A stretch of DNA of 64,000 nucleotides from Paenibacillus rhizosphaerae (GCF_014192015.1 NZ_JACHXJ010000002.1:1178001-1242000); one strand, 5' to 3'; positions 53,950-63,271 are shown, counted from the first letter of the stretch. Made by a program: numbers and translations. Notes: generated from the letters alone by a model not told the origin.

Positions 53950-54825
53950 CTATGGCCGCTTGTAGTCTTGGATAATGGTATCCACCACATGCTGTCCCCA
54001 GTCCGAAGCTTCCGAGCCCTTTACATTCCATTCATAGGTGATGAGCCCTTTCCATAGAGCCCAGCCGCGAGCGCGGTGAATGGTGTCCTCATCAAAATCC
54101 ATCCGTTTCAGGAATATGTCGCGGCTGGCGTCGTCAAAAAAGTTCCAGGCCATCACAAGGTCACTCGAAGGATCGCCTACGCCCATCGTACCGAAGTCAA
54201 TGACGCCGCACAGTCGTCCATCCCTCACGAGCAAATTGCCTACGGCAACGTCACCATGCAGCCATAGCGGCTCTGATTGGTATCTTGACGCAAGGGCAAG
54301 CTCCCATATTTCCGTCAGCAGCTTGTGATCGTATTGGCCGGATAGCTTGTCGATGATCGTTCTTGTATCATCATCATAAACCGCAAGATTTCCCCCTCGA
54401 TGAAAGTTCTGGACCCCTGCCGGGACGCCGCGGCTTGCGTCGATCGCCTCCAGCTCTTGTAAAAAACGGGCGAGGTCTTCGGCAAATTGGTTATGATCGG
54501 AGATGTTGTTATGCGTGACCGTGTCGCCGTCAATCCAGCGGTTAACGGACCAGGGAAGAGGATATTCGTCTGTGGGCGCTCCTTTTGCAACCGGAACCGG
54601 AATGGGGACGGAAAGAAGTGGTTTGAAAATGGGAAGCCAGGTCAGTTCTTTTTCAACAGCCGAGGCGTATCGTTCATGACTTGGTAAACGAACGGTCATT
54701 TCACTGCCCAGCTGGTAGGTACGGTTATCGTGGCCGCTTTTTTCCACAGGCTTTATCTCTAGATTCATCCATTCTGGAAATTGGCTATCGACTAATCGGC
54801 GCACCAGTTCACTATTAATCTCCAT
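53950..54825 (-). CDS. aminoglycoside phosphotransferase (APH)-fold kinase
   Basis: 291 aa. Kinase-like fold with catalytic loop LHGDVAVGNLL and metal site VIDFGTMGVGDPSSDLVMAW. N-lobe carries GHDNRTYQLG and the ATP-holding hinge VNRWIDGD. Family members phosphorylate aminoglycosides, macrolides or other metabolites; no substrate can be assigned. Weak ribosome site (GGTGA). Monocistronic. Confidence 0.87.
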   Translation of the reverse strand: MEINSELVRRLVDSQFPEWMNLEIKPVEKSGHDNRTYQLGSEMTVRLPSHERYASAVEKELTWLPIFKPLLSVPIPVPVAKGAPTDEYPLPWSVNRWIDGDTVTHNNISDHNQFAEDLARFLQELEAIDASRGVPAGVQNFHRGGNLAVYDDDTRTIIDKLSGQYDHKLLTEIWELALASRYQSEPLWLHGDVAVGNLLVRDGRLCGVIDFGTMGVGDPSSDLVMAWNFFDDASRDIFLKRMDFDEDTIHRARGWALWKGLITYEWNVKGSEASDWGQHVVDTIIQDYKRP

Positions 54826-54914
54826 CTGCTCACCGCTTTCTAAAAAATGGTACTCAAATTATAAACCGTCCACCGACATCACCTCAAGTGTTAAGAGGCA
54901 GAGGAATATGATCG

Positions 54915-54942
54915 TAAAAAAACCGGGATATCCATACCCCGG
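54915..54942 (-). terminator. terminator of the AlkP-superfamily gene
   Basis: On the minus strand CCGGGGTA pairs with TATCCCGG (one weak pair) around TGGA, followed by a T7-8 run (54922-54915). Confidence 0.85.
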
Positions 54943-55015
54943 CTATCGTTATTTTATATCATGTCTTGATGAAATCAATCCAATCACCTGGGGCAGAGCT
55001 CATGTTATTATCAGC

Positions 55016-56488
55016 TCAATCCTTTAAAAGTTGAAGAAAATAAGATTTTAAATCAACGACCCGCAGTGACTCTGGTTTATGGTCTGTACCGGCAATAATT
55101 AGAGGAACGAGCGACTCCGTCTGACTGATACCACCGTGCCCTGCGCCTCCTATATGGGTAGGTGAACTGCCGTACTTCAATTCATATCCCGGCTTTGCCG
55201 TGACGACCATGTAATCACCATGATGTGAATGTAAGGCTGCGGACAATCGGCGGAGAACATCGGGATAATGTCCATAGTCCACCGTTTGCTTTTCGTTATT
55301 GATTTGTAAATCAAGCACTTCGGGATCTTCGGTCAATGTCCATGATTGATGATAGGGATCAACCATGCCTCCTTGCGATCGATAGGCGAATTCCTTGGAT
55401 GATCCTGATCGGGCGACGCGAATCCATTCATGATCTTTCCACGCCAAAATATCGATTCTCGGGTCATCCTTCAAAACGTCCGATATTTGTTCAAAAGAAT
55501 ATTGTGAGGTTAGCTTGTACAGATAAGCCATTCTATCATTGATAGCAAGTATAATCTCGGTTTCGTCCGTGACGACGCCTCCCTGCCGTAAAATGCGATA
55601 TCCCTTCAAGGCTTGTCCTAAATCAATCACCGGTTGACGATGTTTCGGGTGGACGTGAGCCATTCCGTTATCCCCCATAATGATGATCACGGCTTTTTTC
55701 AGAGCCTCCTCCCGTGAACCAAATGCCTGCAGCAAAGTCTGCAATTGGTGATCGGTGCGGATCACGCCATCCAAATCCGACGGCCCCTTTTTATGTATTC
55801 TGGGGTCCAGATCGGGGAAATAGACATATAGAAAATGAGGCAATTTCTCGTTTTGAATGAGATGCGTCACGATTCCAAGGGAATATTCATTGTTAAAACC
55901 GAACTTTCCGATGGGGCTCACCGGCAATTTTTTCACATTTTTCAGCGGATTTGAAAAAGCTCCATAGGCCAGCATATCCGGGCCTTTGACGATGGTATTT
56001 TTAGGTAACGAGGTTGGCTTATGAAGCCAAAAAGGAAAATTCAGCTGGTGATCTGCGCTTCCCCGATAAATGAGTCCATTAACAGTCCCCGATTGTAATC
56101 CCATACGGGTTAATTCTTCAAAAATGGTCGGGACTTGCGGATTCAAGTGATCCCCGTTCATACGGATTAATGCATCCTTCAGATATTGGTTGATTCCGTT
56201 TCTGTATATTTCCCAAAATCCGCTGCCATAATTAATGATTTTCTTGTCCTGTGTAGAGTACCAGACCAGTCCCGGTACACGATGTTCATCCGGATACGTT
56301 CCCGTCAGCAAAGTGCAGTCAATCGACACGGACATCGTCGGAAATGAGGTAACGACATTCTTATAGTATTGACCGTGTTCAATCAAAAACTGAAAAGTGG
56401 GAAGTTTGTTTTGTTCGATTCCCTTATCAATCGATTGACTCATTAACGTATCGATACAAATGAAGATAATTTGCTGCAACCTATTCAC
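55016..56488 (-). CDS. alkaline-phosphatase-superfamily phosphodiesterase/pyrophosphatase-like protein
   Basis: 490 aa, GTG start with only a poor ribosome site. AlkP fold with the metal and nucleophile pattern of NPP-like enzymes: Asp13 in FICIDTLMS, Thr in TSFPTMSVS, DLDPRIHKKG, GDNGMAHVHP and a C-terminal THIGGAGHGG. It has no signal peptide, unlike most nucleotide pyrophosphatases, so it probably works on a cytoplasmic phosphodiester or phosphonate. Monocistronic. Confidence 0.84.
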   Translation of the reverse strand: MNRLQQIIFICIDTLMSQSIDKGIEQNKLPTFQFLIEHGQYYKNVVTSFPTMSVSIDCTLLTGTYPDEHRVPGLVWYSTQDKKIINYGSGFWEIYRNGINQYLKDALIRMNGDHLNPQVPTIFEELTRMGLQSGTVNGLIYRGSADHQLNFPFWLHKPTSLPKNTIVKGPDMLAYGAFSNPLKNVKKLPVSPIGKFGFNNEYSLGIVTHLIQNEKLPHFLYVYFPDLDPRIHKKGPSDLDGVIRTDHQLQTLLQAFGSREEALKKAVIIIMGDNGMAHVHPKHRQPVIDLGQALKGYRILRQGGVVTDETEIILAINDRMAYLYKLTSQYSFEQISDVLKDDPRIDILAWKDHEWIRVARSGSSKEFAYRSQGGMVDPYHQSWTLTEDPEVLDLQINNEKQTVDYGHYPDVLRRLSAALHSHHGDYMVVTAKPGYELKYGSSPTHIGGAGHGGISQTESLVPLIIAGTDHKPESLRVVDLKSYFLQLLKD

Positions 56489-56603
56489 CTGCCAATTTTT
56501 TCTGCAAGCCTGTTCTTAAGCCACATTATTTGCTTACCGTATTCAAAATATTCGGCAAGCTAAATGTCATGTATGATGACATCTGGTAGAAGGGGGATTG
56601 GAA

Positions 56604-57497
56604 GTGAGCAATAATTCGGATTCGGTGCTGCCAGTGGATAAGCTTTTTGAACAGTTTCATATCAAAGTAGCCTCTCCATTGGGAGGGAGACTCAACCAGC
56701 ACTGGCTGGTGAATTATAAGAACGAGCGCCTAGTATTACGCCGCTGGCACCAAGACACTCATGTGGATGAGATCGATTATGAGGTGGATTTGCTGAAATC
56801 CATTTCTGAGCTTGGATGGCCTGTTGCAGCTGTCATTGAAGGTCCATTCGAGTTGGAGGGGCGAATCTGGGGTTTGTTCCCTTATCTATACGGTGAACCG
56901 CCATCTGTCGACAATCGGGCCGCCGAACAGCGTGCAAGGGGGCGGCTTATGGCTCAGTTTCACGCTGACCTTCGGAAGCTTAGTGGAATTGGACAGCGCA
57001 AGGATTGGCGGAGGTGTGAAGAGATTCTTTTTGACTCCGAGTTAGATCAATTGCTCTCACGAAATGAAAAGCAGCAACCTGAGGAAATATGTATTCTGCG
57101 TTGGCATTTGGAGCGTGCCCGCAAGCGGGTGGAGAAGCTGCAGCTTCATACCAGGCCGGGGATCGTCGTCCACGGAGATTTTACACCTTGGAACTTACGA
57201 TTCCAGGATGGAAAGCTCTCCGGCATACTCGATTTTGAGCTTGCTCATTGGGATCATAGAGTAGGCGACTTTGCTCTCTCGTGGCGGGGAAAGTACGACG
57301 AAGTCATTTATGGTTATGATGAAGTATCCCCTCTTGAGCTTGAGGAGTGGGAGCTGATCACGCCCATGTGGTGGGCGGGGCTGATTGAGAATGCATGTAA
57401 GCACCTGAAGGCAGGCACTCGGGACGACGGCTGGATTATCAAGAAATTGCTAGAGCGTTCACCGCTAATGGGACCGGACGCCGTCCCGTTCCGTTAA
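56604..57497 (+). CDS. APH-fold kinase (homoserine-kinase-like group)
   Basis: 297 aa; GTG at 56604 is preferred over the TTG at 56598 because GGGGG is seven bases upstream. Catalytic loop VVHGDFTPWNLR and metal site GILDFELAHWDHRVGDFAL. The RLNQHWLV and PLFPYLYGE-like hinge places it near the fructosamine/homoserine-kinase-like APH proteins. Substrate unknown. It is not related closely to the APH protein at 53950. Confidence 0.86.
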   Translation: MSNNSDSVLPVDKLFEQFHIKVASPLGGRLNQHWLVNYKNERLVLRRWHQDTHVDEIDYEVDLLKSISELGWPVAAVIEGPFELEGRIWGLFPYLYGEPPSVDNRAAEQRARGRLMAQFHADLRKLSGIGQRKDWRRCEEILFDSELDQLLSRNEKQQPEEICILRWHLERARKRVEKLQLHTRPGIVVHGDFTPWNLRFQDGKLSGILDFELAHWDHRVGDFALSWRGKYDEVIYGYDEVSPLELEEWELITPMWWAGLIENACKHLKAGTRDDGWIIKKLLERSPLMGPDAVPFR

Positions 57498-57528
57498 ATG
57501 CAGCTGTTAGACATCAAGAACATAAACT

Positions 57529-58425
57529 TTAACTTGTTAGGTTGGTTTGAAAAAGCACTTCGAACATCGCTTTCCCTTTCTTCTCCAGCCAAGTGTCGAA
57601 ATCCATCAGACCAGGGTGAAGGCTGCGCAATGTTGGAAAATCGACTTCGTAGCCGTCCCCGTTCAACCATTCATAGATCCGGGCTAAGGTCTCGTTATGC
57701 TGACGTACCGTTTCTATAGGAATCTGGACGTAGCTAATCGGGCGACCCGTTGCACGAGTGATGGCTGCGGCAATGCTAGGCGGAGTCAGTGCGTCACCGG
57801 CGATTTCGATCGTCTTGCCCAGAAATTTGCCGGGATGTTTGAAGGCCAGCTTGACGAATGCACCAATGTCATCCACAGCAATGCAATGTACAGGCACGTC
57901 CGGGTTGGTGGCTTCTGCCAATGTCCCATGCTGAATACCATATAACGGGCTGACGTAACTTTCCATATATCCCGAAGGGCGCAAGATCGTTGCTTGAAGG
58001 CCAACCGTCTTCATGTATTGTTCAATTTCCCACTTGGCAAAATAACGAAAGCGGGACTGTACGTCAGCACCGCTATTCGATGAATAAACGAAATGCTGAA
58101 TCCCGGCATCTTTCGCCGCATCGGCAGCATTTTTACCCCAACGAATTTCTTCGGCCGTTCTTGCATCGCTTGGCTCCCACGCAGGTGGTTGAACACTGAA
58201 GACCCCGTACACTCCTTGCATGGCAGCATCCAGCGATGCGCGATCTCCCATATCCCCCTGGAACAATTGAGCACCCGCCTGTGCAAGGGTATGGGCTGCC
58301 TTACTTGAAGGATCGCGGGTGAAAGCACGAACCTGCCAGCCATCCGCAAGCAGATGTGCCGCTACCGCACCCCCTTGCTGGCCTGTAGCTCCTAAAACCA
58401 AAACCGTTTTATTAAGTGTAGTCAT
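57529..58425 (-). CDS. NmrA-family NAD(P)-binding oxidoreductase
   Basis: 298 aa, RBS AAGGAGGAAG. Atypical short-chain dehydrogenase with GATGQQGGAV near the N-terminus and YSSNSGAD in place of the usual catalytic Tyr-Lys area, as in NmrA/YtfG quinone oxidoreductases and redox sensors. Divergent from an HxlR regulator with a conserved N-terminal Cys, so induction by quinones or electrophiles is likely. Confidence 0.88.
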   Translation of the reverse strand: MTTLNKTVLVLGATGQQGGAVAAHLLADGWQVRAFTRDPSSKAAHTLAQAGAQLFQGDMGDRASLDAAMQGVYGVFSVQPPAWEPSDARTAEEIRWGKNAADAAKDAGIQHFVYSSNSGADVQSRFRYFAKWEIEQYMKTVGLQATILRPSGYMESYVSPLYGIQHGTLAEATNPDVPVHCIAVDDIGAFVKLAFKHPGKFLGKTIEIAGDALTPPSIAAAITRATGRPISYVQIPIETVRQHNETLARIYEWLNGDGYEVDFPTLRSLHPGLMDFDTWLEKKGKAMFEVLFQTNLTS

Positions 58426-58512
58426 ATGCTTCCTCCTTCAAGGTAATGGAATAACTAATTAAAAGTGTAAACCATATATGATTTCTTTGTAAGGAGACAC
58501 TTTGTTGAGTTA

Positions 58513-58531
58513 TACTTACGAATAGTAAGTA
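58513..58531. promoter_or_regulatory. HxlR operator
   Basis: TACTTAC-GAATA-GTAAGTA is a perfect palindrome with 5-bp centre between the divergent NmrA and HxlR genes. TACT/GTAA elements match the known sites of YodB-type HxlR repressors in Bacillus. Confidence 0.78.
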
Positions 58532-58551
58532 CATTGTGAGGAAGTGATTGC

Positions 58552-58884
58552 TTGAACCCAAATGATGAACAAAAATGCCTATCCGCGGTTAACGAAGCGT
58601 TACAAGTGATAGGCAGCAAATGGGCGTTCTTGGTAATCTCTCAATTGTATTATGGTCCTCAGCGCTTTAATCAGCTGCGCCGAAATTTGAGCACCATCAG
58701 CATCAAATCTTTAACCGGTATCCTGCGGCATTTAGAACATTATAAAATCGTAAATCGTCAGGTTTACCCAACAAATCCTATTAGCGTCGAGTACTCTTTA
58801 ACGGAAAAAGGCAGAGAGTACAGGGCAATACTTCTTGAAATGCGCCATTGGGGAGAAAAATGGAGCTCCACCCCAAATGAATAA
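58552..58884 (+). CDS. HxlR-family redox-type transcriptional regulator
   Basis: 110 aa, TTG start behind GAGGAAGTG. Winged helix with FNQLRRNLSTISIKSLTGILRHLE. Cys9 (DEQKCLSAVNEALQVIGSKW) corresponds to the conserved redox-active Cys of YodB, HypR and QorR. Expected to repress itself and the NmrA gene via the palindrome at 58513 until oxidised or alkylated. Confidence 0.9.
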   Translation: MNPNDEQKCLSAVNEALQVIGSKWAFLVISQLYYGPQRFNQLRRNLSTISIKSLTGILRHLEHYKIVNRQVYPTNPISVEYSLTEKGREYRAILLEMRHWGEKWSSTPNE

Positions 58885-58935
58885 AAAGGTTGTCAACCAT
58901 AGGTGCCTTGAAGAAGCAGGGGAGGACAGTAAAAC

Positions 58936-58970
58936 AAAAGCCCGACCAACATGAAGTTAATCGGGCTTTT
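58936..58970. terminator. bidirectional terminator
   Basis: AAAAGCCCGA (58936-58945) pairs with TCGGGCTTTT (58961-58970). It lies between the convergent HxlR gene and the VOC pseudogene and has A and T tails for both. Confidence 0.88.
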
Positions 58971-58984
58971 GTGCGCGGCCGGCT

Positions 58985-59362
58985 TTAATGATTAACTCTC
59001 AGGACAGAGTACATATGTCCATCAGGGTCAATAAACCCAAAAAAGCGGCCAATGTCTTCATTGCGGATGGGTGTAACCGGAACGCCTTTTGCACGCAGAA
59101 AGCGATAGAGCTTATCGATTTGATGAGTCTCAAGTCCGATCATAGGAACAGCTTTTCCTTCCATTCCTATTTTTCCATTGGATGACCTGTTATCAGATCG
59201 GGTAAGAATTAATCCTGGGCCGCACTCCAAAGGCAATATTCCGATTTCGTCATTCTTATATTGAATATCAAATCCGAGGAATGATTGTTACCATTCAAGC
59301 GAATACTCCAGATTTGTTACCGGGATATTTGTGAAACATATATGATTCAGCCAGCTGGCCAT
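58985..59362 (-). pseudogene. VOC/glyoxalase gene interrupted by one stop codon
   Basis: A 125-codon gene reads from ATG at 59362 (MASWLNHICFTNIPV) to 58985 in one frame, broken only by TAA at codon 25 (59290-59288), within LEYSLEW-stop-QSFLGFDIQY. VOC proteins have Tyr there (WYxxFLGF), so a single-base change of TAT or TAC is enough. The remainder, ending GFIDPDGHMYSVLRV with the metal Asp/His region, is intact. It begins six bases after the MFS stop and was surely part of that operon. Confidence 0.85.
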
Positions 59363-59368
59363 ATGGAT

Positions 59369-60841
59369 TCAACCCCTTTGTTCCGAAGCGCTGACAGCTT
59401 TTTTTGGTTGCCGATGCTGTCCCGCTTTCATTAAGAAGATGAGCAGGAACGCATAGATTACGGACAAGATCAGAACAAATTCCAGCGCGATGGTAAAGGC
59501 TTGTGCGTAACGGGCGTGTGCGTCAGGCAAAGCTGAAATATCTAAAGCACGATAGAAAAAGATTCCGACAAAACATACGCCGAGCGCGGTGCTGAGCTGG
59601 GTCGCCGTCGTCAAAACTCCGGAAGCCGCCCCAATATTCACCTGACGGACCTTGGACAGAATGGTTCCGATAAGCGGCGCCGCACAGGTGCCCTGCCCAA
59701 CGCCAATGACGAACAAGCTCGGCCAAAGCGCATACCAAACCAAATGACCACCGTCATGATGGACAACTTCCAATGTATAACCGATGCCGCAGGCCGTAAT
59801 TACGGCTCCGACTAATAGAACAGCCGGCCCGAACTTGCTCACGAGCTTTGGCGATGCCAGTGAGGCAAGGAAAAACCCGATGCCCAGCGGCAAATAGGTT
59901 AACCCCGACGTTAAAGCAGAGTAGCCGAAGCCCTGCTGCAGCATAACGGCCAACGTGAAGAACAGCGCCGATGCGATCGCATAAAAAACGAGTATAAGCG
60001 ATATGCCGAGACTAAAGGAACGATCACGGAAAAGTGAAGGGGAGAGGAGCGGCGACTTTCCATTTTCAAGCATTTTGCGCTCATATATAATAAACAATGT
60101 CAAACCAACCGGGAAGCAGGCAAGCAAGATGAACGACCATACGGGCCATCCCGCCTCACGGCCTTGAACAAGAGGAAATGCGAGTGCCAGCAGGCTTGCC
60201 GTTAAAATGATGGCGCCGGCCAGATCAAGCTGTTTGGCTGAAGGGTTGCGCGACTCTTGAAGCAGCGGAAATCCGGCCAGTAACGCAGCCGCACCAATCG
60301 GGACGTTCACAAGAAACACGGAACGCCATCCCAGGCCGAACAGATTTTGGCTGATAAGATAACCTCCGAGCAGTTGCCCGGATACGGTGGCGATGCCGAT
60401 GGTCGCACCATACAAACCGATAGCTTTCGCTTTTTCATTCACGGGAAAACTCACTTGGATCATGGCGAGCACTTGCGGCATCATAGCCGCCGCCGTTATA
60501 CCCTGGAGCACACGAAACAGGATCAGGTACAGCGCGGAAGGAGCCGCGCCGCATAGCGCCGAAGCGACCACGAATCCTAACATCCCGGTAAGAAACAGAC
60601 GCTTTCGTCCAAACATATCGCCAAGCCGGCTCCCGGTAATGAGCAGAACGGCATAAGCCAGCGTATAGCCCGCTAAAATAAACTGAATGTCCGAGGCGCT
60701 TGCCCGTAAATCGGATTGGATGGAGGGAATCGCAACGTTAACGATAAAAGAATCAAGCAATGCCATAAATGTCGCTGCTAACACCACCGCCAAAGCCCAC
60801 CATCTGCGAGGATCAATGCCCTCTCCATTTGTTTTGATCAT
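59369..60841 (-). CDS. MFS multidrug exporter, DHA2 (EmrB/QacA) family
   Basis: 490 aa from the ATG (MIKTNGEG) behind AAAGGTG; a GTG three codons earlier is also possible. About fourteen membrane helices. Motifs: LDSFIVNVAIPSIQ in helix 1, GSRLGDMFGRKRLF (motif A) and the proline/glycine-rich motif C region GLYGATIGIATVSGQLLGG. Exports drugs or toxic metabolites by proton antiport. Divergent from the XRE/MmyB-type regulator at 61002. Confidence 0.92.
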   Translation of the reverse strand: MIKTNGEGIDPRRWWALAVVLAATFMALLDSFIVNVAIPSIQSDLRASASDIQFILAGYTLAYAVLLITGSRLGDMFGRKRLFLTGMLGFVVASALCGAAPSALYLILFRVLQGITAAAMMPQVLAMIQVSFPVNEKAKAIGLYGATIGIATVSGQLLGGYLISQNLFGLGWRSVFLVNVPIGAAALLAGFPLLQESRNPSAKQLDLAGAIILTASLLALAFPLVQGREAGWPVWSFILLACFPVGLTLFIIYERKMLENGKSPLLSPSLFRDRSFSLGISLILVFYAIASALFFTLAVMLQQGFGYSALTSGLTYLPLGIGFFLASLASPKLVSKFGPAVLLVGAVITACGIGYTLEVVHHDGGHLVWYALWPSLFVIGVGQGTCAAPLIGTILSKVRQVNIGAASGVLTTATQLSTALGVCFVGIFFYRALDISALPDAHARYAQAFTIALEFVLILSVIYAFLLIFLMKAGQHRQPKKAVSASEQRG

Positions 60842-61001
60842 TTCAATCACCTTTCTCCATCACGTTATATCCTTATCCTAGATGAAAAAGGTTTTTTCGT
60901 AAGAATACCGTTTATACGATTATAAATAGTAATACCTCGTTTAAAATGAACGAACAAACTCATATCTTATAGTCCAATCCAGATAGATCGGAGGCAATCC
61001 A

Positions 61002-61832
61002 GTGGAAGCAGATGTGAAACGCCGCAAAGAGCTGGGGGCTTTCCTGAAATCGCGTCGAACGCGCATCTCCCCATCCGACCTTGGTATTCAAAGCGCGCCG
61101 CATCGCCGCGCCAAAGGGCTTCGCCGTGAAGAAGTGGCCGACATCGCCGGGGTCAGCAACATATGGTATACGTGGCTGGAGCAGGGGCGGGATGTCCGTC
61201 CTTCTGCCCAAGTGCTGGACAGTTTGGGCAAAGCTCTCCAATTGAACCGGTACGAGCTGCTGCATTTATACACACTTGCGGAGCACCGTCCGCCCGCCAA
61301 GGATTTGATGTCCGACATTCACGTTGATCGGTCTCTGCAGCGCATGCTGGATCAATTAGAACCTTTCCCCGCTTACATCAGAGGACCCCGGTGGGACACG
61401 CTCGCTTGGAACCATGCGGCTTGCGAGCTGTTTGGCGATTTTAACCGGATGAACATCCTGGAAAGAAACAGTTTGTGGCGAATGTTCGCCCGTTCCGATT
61501 ACCCCGATTTGCTTCCGGATTGGCCGCATGTTGCCCAGGGCCTCTTGGCCCAATTCCGGACCAGCTACGGTCAGCACATTGGCGATCCTTCGTTCGAAGA
61601 GTTGGTGGACCTGCTTAAGAAGACGAGCGAAATGTTCAATCAATGGTGGGAAAATCATGAAGTGCTCGGTATCCCGCTGGGACTGAAAAGGTTCAATCAC
61701 CCAAGGCTCGGTGAACTTGCGTTCGAACACCAGTCGCTTACGGTCGCCGATGCCCCCGACTTAAAGATGACGGTATATATCCCGGTTAAAGCGGATACTT
61801 CTTGGGATGAGGAAGGACCAGGGGAAAACTGA
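61002..61832 (+). CDS. XRE-type regulator with MmyB-like ligand domain
   Basis: 276 aa, GTG start behind CGGAGG. N-terminal HTH_3 (KGLRREEVADIAGVSNIWYTWLEQGRD in pieces) with the RGLRREEVA signature of the MmyB/helix-turn-helix group, then the PAS-like MmyB domain (DTLAWNHAACELFGDF). Such proteins bind fatty-acid-like ligands and control a neighbouring efflux or oxidoreductase gene. The divergent DHA2 pump is the likely target. Confidence 0.9.
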   Translation: MEADVKRRKELGAFLKSRRTRISPSDLGIQSAPHRRAKGLRREEVADIAGVSNIWYTWLEQGRDVRPSAQVLDSLGKALQLNRYELLHLYTLAEHRPPAKDLMSDIHVDRSLQRMLDQLEPFPAYIRGPRWDTLAWNHAACELFGDFNRMNILERNSLWRMFARSDYPDLLPDWPHVAQGLLAQFRTSYGQHIGDPSFEELVDLLKKTSEMFNQWWENHEVLGIPLGLKRFNHPRLGELAFEHQSLTVADAPDLKMTVYIPVKADTSWDEEGPGEN

Positions 61833-61958
61833 ACGATCGTCCCTTTGGATTCGTGAAGTTTTCGGTTATAATCGATTATTGATTTTGGAATATTTATAAT
61901 AATCACAAGAAAAATTAACAATATTGATTCAAATATTAAAAAAATTAATTTTTGGGAT

Positions 61959-61987
61959 TCACAAATGGAATATGTTGTTTTATAATT
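61959..61987 (+). promoter_or_regulatory. promoter of the DUF2089 operon
   Basis: TTCACA (61959-61964), 17-base spacer, TATAAT (61982-61987). The surrounding 61833-62009 gap is strongly AT-rich and holds no gene. Confidence 0.7.
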
Positions 61988-62009
61988 CAAAAAAAGAAAG
62001 GAGTAGAGT

Positions 62010-62375
62010 ATGAAGTATCCCATCATCACACAGTGTCCTGTATGCAACCATCCGCTTCACGCAGTCAAGCTGGAATGTGGACATTGCCGGACGACGATTG
62101 AGAATACGTTTGAATTATCAAAATTGGCTCTACTCTCACCTGAACAGCTCCATTTTGTGATCACCTTTCTAGTGAACAGGGGCAACATCAAGGAAGTAGA
62201 GAAAGAGCTCGGCATATCTTACCCGACGGTGCGCGGGAAGCTCAATGATATCATCACGGCGCTCGGATACGATACGCGAAAGAAGCAGGAAGTCGATGAG
62301 AAGAAGATCATTTCCATGCTGGAGAATGGCGAAATCACCGCGGATGAAGCGGTCAGAATGTTGAAGGATGACTAA
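62010..62375 (+). CDS. DUF2089-family zinc-ribbon/HTH protein
   Basis: 121 aa, RBS AAAGGAG. N-terminal zinc ribbon with CPVCNHPL and CGHCRT, a central HTH (NIKEVEKELGISYPTVRGKL) and a C-terminal short helical motif ISMLENGEITADEAVRML. The architecture is that of DUF2089 transcription regulators. It overlaps the next open frame and shares its C-terminal motif type with it, so it probably regulates this three-gene operon. Confidence 0.88.
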   Translation: MKYPIITQCPVCNHPLHAVKLECGHCRTTIENTFELSKLALLSPEQLHFVITFLVNRGNIKEVEKELGISYPTVRGKLNDIITALGYDTRKKQEVDEKKIISMLENGEITADEAVRMLKDD

Positions 62376-62388
62376 GGAGGAAGAAACG

Positions 62389-62823
62389 ATGAGAGAAGAA
62401 ATCGGCAAAGTGCTGTCCATGATGCAGGCAGGCAAAATTGATTCTGACAAGGCATCGGAGTTGATTAATGCACTGCAGGAGAAGCAAATGGCTCATCCAT
62501 CGCAAGCCGTGCAGGTACTGGGGAAACCCGCCGACTATTCGAAGAAATTGCCGTCGGGTTCCGGCCGTTATTTAGACAAAACGTTGAAAATTCAAGTAAC
62601 TACAGAAGAAAACGATAATGTCCGCATCAATTTACCGATTAAACTGGTGAAGGCGGTTCTCGGAGCGGGGCACAGCATCGCATCTAATATCCCACAAGCC
62701 GCGGAATATGTGAAGAATATCGATATCAATCTGCTGATCGATGCAATCGAGAACGAGCTTGACGGGCAAATCGTTGATGTCCGTACTGGTGATGGGAATA
62801 CCGTCGCGGTAGTGATTGAGTAA
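62389..62823 (+). CDS. hypothetical protein with SHOCT-like N-terminal motif
   Basis: 144 aa from the ATG eight bases after AAGGAGG; an upstream ATG at 62368 overlaps the previous gene. The N-terminus (VLSMMQAGKIDSDKASELINAL) is a YvlB/SHOCT-like helical motif matching the C-terminus of the preceding DUF2089 protein. The body carries a strand-helix-strand domain ending DGQIVDVRTGDGNTVAVVIE, also seen in the next gene. No membrane segment. Function unknown. Confidence 0.78.
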   Translation: MREEIGKVLSMMQAGKIDSDKASELINALQEKQMAHPSQAVQVLGKPADYSKKLPSGSGRYLDKTLKIQVTTEENDNVRINLPIKLVKAVLGAGHSIASNIPQAAEYVKNIDINLLIDAIENELDGQIVDVRTGDGNTVAVVIE

Positions 62824-62829
62824 TTGGCC

Positions 62830-63174
62830 ATGATGACTGTAAAAGTTAAGAGCAAAGGGCACGCTTTTACGATTCCAGTCCCTTATGTCATATTGCGCAT
62901 AGGAAGCGGTATTCTGACTTCCAGTTTAGTTCAGCGCAAAATGAAGGATTGGATGAACAAGTCTGACGTACATGCAGGTGGGCACTCGAGCTGGAAACAT
63001 GATTTCGATTCGGACGGCAGACGATTCGAGACTGAATTGCTGTTTTCGATTCTTGAGAACGCAAACACGCAGCAAGCGATCAGGAAGCTTATCAACGAGC
63101 TGCAACGGTGCAAAGGGACAGTACTGGTCGATGTCCAGGTTCAGGACGGTACGGAAGTGTTGATTAAATTGTAG
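62830..63174 (+). CDS. hypothetical protein, paralogue of the upstream domain
   Basis: About 114 aa; start uncertain among TTG 62824, ATG 62830 and ATG 62833. The pattern VKVKSKGHAFTIPVPYVIL at the start and GTVLVDVQVQDGTEVLIKL at the end parallels the domain of the 62389 product, so the two look like duplicated relatives. Soluble. Last gene before the terminator at 63272. Confidence 0.72.
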   Translation: MMTVKVKSKGHAFTIPVPYVILRIGSGILTSSLVQRKMKDWMNKSDVHAGGHSSWKHDFDSDGRRFETELLFSILENANTQQAIRKLINELQRCKGTVLVDVQVQDGTEVLIKL

Positions 63175-63271
63175 GCGAAGCTTTTAATTACAGCATCTTA
63201 GGGATGTTATAGAGAGAATAGGCCTATGCCGAATCAAAGCACGTACGAAGACAAAAGCATATATGCGTAAT

